A stretch of DNA of 64,000 nucleotides, from assembly GCA_946811695.1 (NCBI GenBank), contig OX328128.1:81102917-81166916 (forward strand), written 5' to 3'. A program made the position numbers and the translations under genes. The notes under the pieces were generated by a model. It saw only the letters and a program-made list of their open reading frames with translations. It was not told the origin of the DNA and did no database searches. Positions within the stretch are counted from its first letter, which is position 1. Each line of letters opens with the position of its first letter. Positions 56,740 to 64,000 of the stretch are shown one piece after another. Source of the DNA: Gonocerus acuteangulatus (taxonomy: Eukaryota > Arthropoda > Insecta > Hemiptera > Coreidae).

Positions 56740-57899
56740 TCTACTATACATTTGTGAAATACCACTCACTCACTCACTCACTCACTCATCTATCAACGCC
56801 CAGCGCAAACCGCTCGGCAGAAAATTTTGAAATTTTGCGTGGACACTCCATTTATATAACGTAGGCGATCGCTAAGAAAGGATTTTTTGATATTCGTATT
56901 TTTAAGTATTTTTAGGGGGGTTTAAAGTTTGAGTTGGTTAGAGAAGGCAAGCCTAGGCAGCCTGCGTTGCTAGGACGATAAAGAACAGCTGTTACCATAC
57001 ATTATCTATCTCATAGGTTTATTTCTAATTGAGGTTGATTTCAACTATGATGGCAGACCTTGAATTACTAGAAATTAACTGTCCCTCATAGAGTTTTAAT
57101 TGCGTTTCTTTTCTGCCTGTCCCCGTCAGATAGGCTTGCCATATTTTTGGAGAGTTTAACCGAGACACATTAATATGGGATGGGCATACCAGGGGGGGGG
57201 ATAAAAAGAGTACAAATTATAAGCAAAATGGTTGGTGAGTTTTAAGCCTAGCAACTAACGGGAAGGGGGAATCCTAAACTGTTAGTCTACCCTAACCTTA
57301 AAAATAAGAACGGAACTTTTTTTGCTAATTGATTTTCTTAAAACAATCTCTCAGCCAAATAGTAGTGTCTGGCAACTGGCAGCGCTGTGCAGGTAGTTCC
57401 AGCGTTTTACAGTTAGATCACTTCTGATTTCTTTGACACTGTGAACAGTAGTAACAATGTTAATTGTAGAAAAGTAACCGATTTAAAAAAGTTTCCTATA
57501 AACATTAATTCATTACTTTTTTACATCTTACAGCCTTTTCCGGGACATTGATAAAACTGGGCAAACCGAAACAATTGTAGAATACCAGGACAGTCCCGGT
57601 CAAACCGTGATGTATGGCATATCCTTAGGTTTTCCAGGCGAGGTAATAATATCCGGAACCCTTGCACAGCCTCCTCGCCTATAACCTAATAACTCGTAAA
57701 TATATTGGGTGTTACCATATGACTTCTTGGAAACATAAACTTTTAAATTTTAACGCCCATTGAATAAAATATAGTATGGCGGGAACCGTGCTGTAATAAA
57801 CTGCACAGAATTGTATAGTAACGCAATTTTAATGAAACATTATTTAACGCAATAAAATAACTACTTATCTGCCGTGACGAAGCACGGGTATTCAGCTAG
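56740..57899 (+). mobile_element. canonical non-autonomous Helitron, 1160 bp
   Basis: It starts TCTACTATACATTTGTG after A and ends GCCGTGACGAAGCACGGG, TATTCAGCTAG before T. CCGTG/CACGG is the small hairpin ~10 bases before CTAG. A|TC...CTAG|T is the standard Helitron insertion. A CACT microsatellite lies at 56762-56787. No Rep/helicase is encoded. Partial copies are at 53421 and 55593. Confidence 0.85.
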
Positions 57900-57900
57900 T

Positions 57901-59670
57901 AAAGAAATAATTGTGAACAGAGGACTCAATTAAATATTTTTTTTTTTCTGGTGTTAACCACAACACGTGAATGACCGATTTTGTATTTTGGCAATATACG
58001 AAAAAAAAAATCTATCGTCAGGGTCTCAACAGTGTACCTAAAATCCTAGAGTCCTTTGGAAAGTGCTGAAAAGCGAAAATACTATAGTAGAGAGGATTTC
58101 CATCGGAAAATGCAGCAGAGTTAAAAGAAACCGCAAAGGAACCCACGTCAGGGGAATGCGGAGAGCGACAAAGGACCTAGAATTCTACCTTTTTATAGCT
58201 AGCATCTCCTTTAGCGCTCTCTCGAGGTGGGAAGGGGAAATAAATGCTAATCCCTAACTCATCAATCTAAAGCCCTACCTACTTCTCAAACACTTCCACG
58301 CCATTACAGCCCTAGCAGCTATTCCGCTTGTAATTCCCTTCAGCTGAATTTGTAATAATTTCTTAAGCACCAAATAAAACAGCTGTTAAGGGAGGAAACA
58401 CTCGTACCTTTCCCTCCTTTACATCTAAATAACATACGGTAGAAATGTTTTATTTAAATGTTGACATCCTATTTCAAGTAACATACGTCTTTGGGAGTTA
58501 TTATCTGAACGTTTCCACCATTATTCCTCCAAGACAGGCCTGATGCCTTTCCTTTTGTTCCAAATGAAAATCACCACCCCAATTGAGCCTAATTGTACCT
58601 CAATGGAGCGACCTCTATTGCGAAGCTTAAGAGCCCGTTAGGATGTGATTGGGTAAGCATTGTATTCTGAGACTCCAAGAGGAGTAGTGTCTATTTCGTA
58701 AGTTCCATGCAAGCAGTGTCCCCGTAAGGCCTCAGGTAAGATACAAGCGAAAAGCGTCAGAGCAACGTCGCTCACATTCATGTTAAGCTGGAGTGAACAG
58801 GGATAAGCGACAGGGTGACGTCGCTTGTAGGTTACGGGCTGTCGCTCATCGCTCAGACCAGACATTAAGATCTTTCTCGTCACTCATCCCAGACATTATA
58901 TTTTGAGCGCAACAAAAAAGGCTACAGCCTCTAAATCATGACTTATAAACTTCTAGCTACCTTTCCTATAAATAATTTAAAAATATGAATACTAACGAAA
59001 GAGTAAATTGGATGATAGTGAATGTAAGATTTTAATTTTGTAAGTGCAAAGTACGGAATGACAGACACAGTGATTCTAAAAATACTATTTTTATCAATGT
59101 TTTTCTATGCTTATTAAGATATCTGAAGGAAATCCTTAATGCAATGTCTGCGCATAAAAGAGAAACAAAATGCCATTTACCCAAGGGCTGGAGCTACTAA
59201 TTTTTTTCATGACTATGTTGAACGATGATTTAAAATATGTTACAAAGAAGACAGGATATCATTCGCACTGTCAGTCTTCCGGAAGCCCCTGCTCTTGACA
59301 TATTTCCGCCTCCTAACCCCGCGAAAAAACCTCGGGGTAATATACATCATAAAGGGTTATCTCCTCTTCTAGTCGCTGCATTCGAGGGTAATTCCTAAAT
59401 TAAGGTCAGGTCTCGGGGAATTTACCAAAGAATTTATTTCATTCGAAACATTAATGTCAGAATCCCTGGAATCACAATCAGGCCAATGTTAGGTAGTTCG
59501 GGAATATTATTCTCGGAAATTAAAACAATCATCAATCAAAATATCTATTAAAATCGACAGAGTCCACATTGAACCGATTTGATCTTCATTAATTCTAGTT
59601 CATTGAAGCGTTGTACCAGATAATTGAATATATCCATTATAAATTATACATATAAGTAAATGCACATTTG
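57901..59670. other. unassigned, possibly single-copy stretch
   Basis: About 1.8 kb of normal-looking sequence with no recognised TE. Short frames at 58063-58257 and 58638-58883 (minus) have no known motif. If the window holds any host non-repeat DNA, this is the best candidate. Confidence 0.35.
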
Positions 59671-59671
59671 G

Positions 59672-59672
59672 G

Positions 59673-59706
<34 letters not shown>
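59672..59706. repeat. (TA)n microsatellite
   Basis: A (TA)n tract directly before the 63-bp array. Confidence 0.8.
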
Positions 59707-59957
59707 GGGGAAGGTGTTGTACCTCTGACCATATTGTACCTTTGAACACCGAGGCTGTGGCGGCATGTAGGGGAAGGTGTTGTACCTCTGACCATATTGT
59801 ACCTTTGAACACCGAGGCTGTGGCGGCATGTAGGGGAAGGTGTTGTACCTCTGACCATATTGTACCTTTGAACACCGAGGCTGTGGCGGCATGTAGGGGA
59901 AGGTGTTGTACCTCTGACCATATTGTACCTTTGAACACCGAGGCTGTGGCGGCATTT
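59707..59957 (+). repeat. 63-bp tandem array, 4 near-identical units
   Basis: The unit GGGGAAGGTGTTGTACCTCT, GACCATATTGTACCTTTGAA, CACCGAGGCTGTGGCGGCAT, GTA starts at 59707, 59770, 59833 and 59896. Units appear identical apart from the last edge. Since 63 is divisible by 3, several frames on both strands stay open, but these are not genes. The words TTGTACCT(C/T)TGACC recur at 60258-60320 in both orientations beside a pogo-like relic. Confidence 0.9.
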
Positions 59958-60254
59958 AGCAACATTTTATAAATTTTAGTGTAATTAGTGTTTAGCTACT
60001 TCACTAGAGGGCTTCTAAACCCTACTTTGGATTATTCAAGTCAAAGAGGATTCTTGCAAAAAATACTTATCCAGTTCTATCATAAAAATGTAAGTTATTT
60101 ATTAATGACGTTTTGCCTCATAATATTTTTTGTATTAAGTCTTTTTAGATGGAAATCATTTGATAAAGTAGCTATTACAATAAGAAACATGGTGTAGCTT
60201 CTGAAATTGATTTATCTTAACCCTACCATTTTTAGCATGCATTTTAATTTACAC

Positions 60255-60325
60255 TACCAGGGTGTTATACCTCTGACCAAGACTAGTTGTTGTACCTTTG
60301 ACCAGGTCAAAGGTACAACACACCT
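60255..60325. repeat. inverted GTTGTACCTTTGACC motifs
   Basis: GTGTTATACCTCTGACC and GTTGTACCTTTGACC are followed at once by GGTCAAAGGTACAACAC. This is a short hairpin built of the same word as the 63-bp array. It could be a terminal or transposase-binding sequence of the adjacent pogo-like element. Confidence 0.55.
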
Positions 60326-60506
60326 GAGTAATTTTTGCATAATTCAACTTTTATGTTCTTCTGCTACAATTTTTTTTTAAATAAATTAATATTGGTTTCT
60401 TCAATTGTTCAAAGAATTTAAAAAATAATAAATTGTATAAGTTCAAACTGACTTTATTAATCCTCAGTGTAACAGTTCGAACCTATCGCCCCTTATCGTT
60501 CCACTT

Positions 60507-61010
60507 GAAGTTGTAAGACCTCATCGAAAAGCGGAGGCAAGGAAAATGTCAAATAGGGACCGGCCTAAAGGGAAACCTCGTATCCTGACAGATATTCCTG
60601 AAAAGCTGATTAATGAAGGTGAAAAAAAGACGAAAGACACCACATACAAATAAACCCCTTCCTAAAAAAGTGGTAAATAAAAAGAAAATTATTCTATTAA
60701 CAGTTCAAATTCTGATACTGACACGGAAATTTCTTCAGGAGAAAGTGTCTGATAAATGTGAGTTATGTCGATAACCAGCAACAATTTGAAAAATATGATT
60801 TGAAAAACAAAGTAAATTTTATACTTGTTAAAAATAAAAGTAAAAAGACTATTACATATTTAGTCGCAGAGATCTGTGGTATTAAATGTCCAATGTTTAA
60901 GATCCAATATTTGAAAAAATAAACTTTAAGTGACAAGTTTACGAGAGAAGATGAAAATTTGTATGATATTGATGTTGAAGACTTTGGGGCTTAACTTCCA
61001 TACCCTACTA
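60507..61010 (+). pseudogene. pogo/Tigger-like transposase, C-terminal relic
   Basis: The first block EVVRPHRKAEARK and KPRILTDIPEKLINEGEKK is the linker after the DDE domain in insect pogo-like proteins. After several stops, NFILVKNKSKKTITYLVAE with a later IQYLKK, and DENLYDIDVEDFGA, then LPYP, fit the usual C-terminal domain (hydrophobic VxYLR and VED...DI...LP.P). At least five stops or shifts occur. The CENP-B DNA-binding and DDE domains are not visible upstream. Confidence 0.65.
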
Positions 61011-61014
61011 TTGC

Positions 61015-61980
61015 TAGTGGATCTGCTTGACAGTTAAAACGTTTATCGATTGGACTGGATTTTTCAGGATTTCTGGACGTCCAATAACGCACTTCTGTTT
61101 TCCTCGAAGAATCGGCACAGAATCACTACTTGTAGGAAAACTTTTACGTTTAGTTAGCATTAAATCTATGTAAAGGAAGTGGAATTGTATTGAGGGATAG
61201 GTTGAACTATTGGCTCCTTTTTGTTAAAAAATGTGGAGTATTGTTTTCTTTCAGTCAAATACCTTGAGTGAAATTATTCATTAGTTAGCAGAACTATGAA
61301 CACATTATGTTTATTTAAAAATAATCAAATTTTTAAATATAACTGGGCTTAATAGATTAATATGAAAGTAATATTGTCCTCTATTTAGGTTCCTTCTGTG
61401 ATAATTTGTGATACCATTTTTTTTTTTTTTTTTTTTATTTTATTTTTTTTTTTTAAACCTCAGTTTCTAGTGTTAATTTGATCTAAATATTGTTATTCTT
61501 TTAATACACTGACATGTGTATATGTTTAATTTCTTTAATCTGTAAGTAACTCTTGGTCTTAAACCTGATATCTGTATTTGGAGTGTGTCAGGATAAAAAA
61601 TAAAAAAAAAAAGGAAAAAAAGGGGGGAAAGGGAAGAAAAAAAAATAGAAAGTGAGAAAAAAAGAATATGCCGAAAAGTATATATATATATATATATATA
61701 TATAGTATATATATATATATATATATATACAAGTACGAGGTCTAATTTAATAAAAAAGAATAAATAAAATAAAATTAGAAAGGTAAATAAAAAAAAATAT
61801 ATTAATTATATTATACTAATTATATAAAAAAAAAATCCTATATCCCTAAGGAAAGCACACTTTTCACCGGGAACATGGGATAAGTGGTTATGCGTTGCAA
61901 TTACATAGTAGGGCGCTGACGACCATGAGGTTTTTCGCCCCATATTTTCTAAAAAAACAACATTATGTTTAAATTTTATC
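61015..61980. other. low-complexity stretch with a (TA)n tract
   Basis: T-runs near 61420-61455, A/G-rich 61590-61675, and (TA)n at 61679-61730. No gene. Confidence 0.4.
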
Positions 61981-61984
61981 TCTA

Positions 61985-62480
61985 TTAGTGATTAACCTTC
62001 CAGTAGTGGCGCCCCTATTTGGGACATCCATAGTGGCGCTACACCTCGCCGGTGCAAACCCTATTTCGCGCGGAAAAATTTGCCTCAGCAACCTGATTAC
62101 AGTGCAATTTGAGAGAAATAGTATAAAACTGCAGACTTTATAACAAAACAACACTTTTGTTTTTGCGGGAGACATAAGAAACCATCGTTTTCGATTAAAT
62201 AAAATCATGTAGGTAATGTTCGATATGAAATAAAATATTAATATAAAATATAAAATTGAATAATCAATCTATGTATAAGAGTTTTTAAGTCTAAACCCGG
62301 CCATACTTAAAAACATACTTCTGTTATTGGTGTAAGTGCCAAATTTCTGATTCTTTAAAAAAAAGGATCATGTTTCATGACTGCAGTATTACTAGGTACT
62401 GTTAGTGGAATCATAATACACTTTATTTTAAAATATAGAACATTTTTTGTATACCAGGTTATGCTATAGACATAAAACAT
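61985..62480 (-). repeat. dispersed repeat Y, minus copy
   Basis: Partner of 35085-35595. After AACATGTCTAAATATATA (62480) the match is interrupted, and it resumes at about 62740 (AATATGAAATATGTCAATAAA). So ~250 bp is inserted here relative to the plus copy. Confidence 0.65.
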
Positions 62481-62496
62481 GTCTAAATATATAGTC

Positions 62497-62977
62497 GATA
62501 CAAATGCAAAGTATCGAATGTGAAAATCACAACTTTCCAGAGTGAATAAACTTTTATTCATTACTATGCTATTGGACAGTGAAATAATCGGCAGATTCGA
62601 CTTTTTGACAGTGGTCACTTTCCCCTTTCACTGTGTGAACTTAGATTCGAGACTTTTCCGTCCATCAGTCCAATAGCAATCAGTAAAGATTGAGAAAGAA
62701 AAATTTTTCATTCGATACATTTCATATGTATCGACGATATGAATATGAAATATGTCAATAAAATATAAGATAACGTCGATACAAATGCAAACTAACGAAT
62801 GTGAAAATCACCACTTTCAAGAGTGAAAATACTTTTATTTATTACTCTGCTTTTTGACTGGGCAGTCAAATAATCGGCAGATTCTACCTTTTGACAGTGG
62901 TAACATCCTCCTTCCACTGTGTGAACTTAGATTCAAGAGTTTGCCATCCATCAGTCCAACAGCAATCAGTAAAGATT
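62497..62977. repeat. direct repeat of ~200 bp, two copies
   Basis: GTCGATACAAATGCAAA, GAATGTGAAAATCAC, AATAATCGGCAGATTC, CACTGTGTGAACTTAGATTC and AGCAATCAGTAAAGATT occur in order at 62494-62692 and 62774-62977, about 280 bases apart. The first lies within repeat Y; the second runs up to HelA copy g. Confidence 0.7.
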
Positions 62978-62983
62978 AAAAAA

Positions 62984-64000
62984 GTCCGACTCGCAGGAAC
63001 TGCATCATCTTAGCGCGGTTCCGTTCTTATCCCTAGTCTAATTTGGAAAGATTAAAATATTTATTTATTGATAAGGCTTTGCAACTTTGGCGAATCGCCT
63101 GAAGATTAAAATAGAAGCAGTTATTATTTTGGTTCCACCAGTCTTGAAAGGTCTTGATTTACGATCTCACCTGGAAGGGTCGGTCAACACTAGAAAGGGC
63201 CCCGCTAGTTACAAGGTCTCGGAATCTAGGAAATCTATATTTCTAATAATAAATTGTTTTGTTATTTTACTTAACCAGTTTTATTGTAAAATACATTATC
63301 CAACTATAAGCAATTAAGAAATAACAAGGAATAAAAACAGACAAAAAAAAACCGTTCGAATAAACGAAATCAATTACTTTAATGTTTTAAGCACTTATTT
63401 CTCCGATTGACATCGCCTAATTAAAACTTTTGTCAGAACATTTTTTGTAGAGCATTTAGTAAGCTTTCGAATAGTAACCTTTCGGTTGAGATTTTCAACC
63501 GTTTTCGAGATATTAAGAAATTATACGAAGTTCCCAAAACTTTTCATTATTTCTAGCAACAGAAAATTGGTCTCATTTTACCTATCCTGTTTTACACACA
63601 AATACATTTTCCTAATATAAGAAATTAAAAAAATAAAAATCTATAAAAAACTAAGGGAAAAAGACAAAAATTACAAAAAGAACGACAAAAACCCGTTCAT
63701 AAGAACTAAACAGACGTATTTGAAGTTTTAAGCACTTATTTCTTCGACTGACATCACCTAATCAAAACTTGTTTCAGAATCATTTCTGTAGAGAATTTAG
63801 AAAGCTTTCAAATAGTTTCTATCCTCTTACCACGATTTCCCAACCGTGTTCGAGATTACTTATTTATACACGCCATAACTAAAAAACACACTTCAACTTT
63901 GACGACACTAAAATACTTTCCACTGAACGAAACACTAAAAAACGACAATTTCCGAATGCGTCCACATTAACTTAAACCCCAATAACATTAATTACAAAAC
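62984..64000 (+). mobile_element. HelA copy g, 3' end beyond the window
   Basis: The 5' end GTCCGACTCGCAGGAACTGC then TTAGCGCGGTTCC at 62984 follows A6. A body segment (CAATTAAGAAATAACAAGGA ... GCACTTATTTC ... CGTTTTCGAGATATTA) appears at 63300-63545 and again, diverged, at 63610-63870. So this copy has an internal duplication or a second nested fragment. It is open at the window end. Confidence 0.75.

Noticed and set aside
58063..58883. Short frames as possible host exons
   Set aside because: No splice-consistent structure or known domain could be argued from sequence alone. The stretch is reported as unassigned.
59600..59972. Open frames of 76-121 codons on both strands across the 63-bp array
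   Set aside because: The unit length is divisible by 3 and the units are nearly identical, so any stop-free frame repeats. No motif and open on both strands.

Overview
This window looks like transposon-dominated, AT-rich DNA from an animal nuclear genome, most likely an arthropod (probably an insect; I cannot name the order). The reasons are the mix of element types: Jockey-type and I-type non-LTR retrotransposons, a Penelope-like GIY-YIG fragment with hammerhead-like motifs, pogo-like and DUF4817-type transposase relics, canonical Helitrons, tRNA-headed SINEs, and long (TA)n tracts. I see no convincing intron-containing or intact host gene. Every coding stretch I can name is a dead or truncated transposon gene.

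Layout. 0-7 kb: a LINE 3' end, a degenerate foldback, an ~85-bp minisatellite, a Penelope-like relic and a Jockey relic. 7.1-14.1 kb: a nested stack bracketed by ~230-bp inverted repeats. It holds a Helitron-like element (family HelA, copy a) containing a second HelA copy (b), which itself contains a SINE; a minus-strand LINE; and a third HelA copy (c) that splits the right inverted repeat. 15-21 kb: two ~60-bp minisatellites and three copies of a small element with an internal GCGCATGCGC-rich repeat. 22-25 kb: an internally deleted Helitron, another HelA copy and a near-perfect 323-bp palindrome. 25.4-30 kb: TA-flanked CAGGGTGT elements, then a HelB element with a foldback in its (TA)n tract. 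32-38.2 kb: another HelB, an 875-bp hAT-type MITE with 8-bp target duplication, and a LINE with 17-bp duplication that carries a HelB copy and a 73-bp array. 38.5-41 kb: palindromic repeats and a pogo-type terminus. 41.3-46.7 kb: the best-preserved gene unit, a near full-length I-type LINE with two broken ORFs. 46.7-54.5 kb: two inverted copies of a long repeat (X), whose comparison dates two insertions. 54.8-64 kb: HelB and canonical Helitron copies, a 63-bp array next to a pogo-like relic, and a final HelA copy running off the edge.

The most interesting signal is a pair of related Helitron-like (Helentron/DINE-1-like) families, HelA and HelB. They share the extreme 5' sequence GTCCG..CGCAGGA.CTGC. 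Each then carries a family-specific word just inside the 5' end that is the reverse complement of its own 3' hairpin arm plus the terminal CTAA. The word changes together with the hairpin between families. Both carry a (TA)n tract at a fixed internal place and sit in A-runs. All family names (HelA, HelB, K, X, Y) are mine for this window only. No database search was possible.
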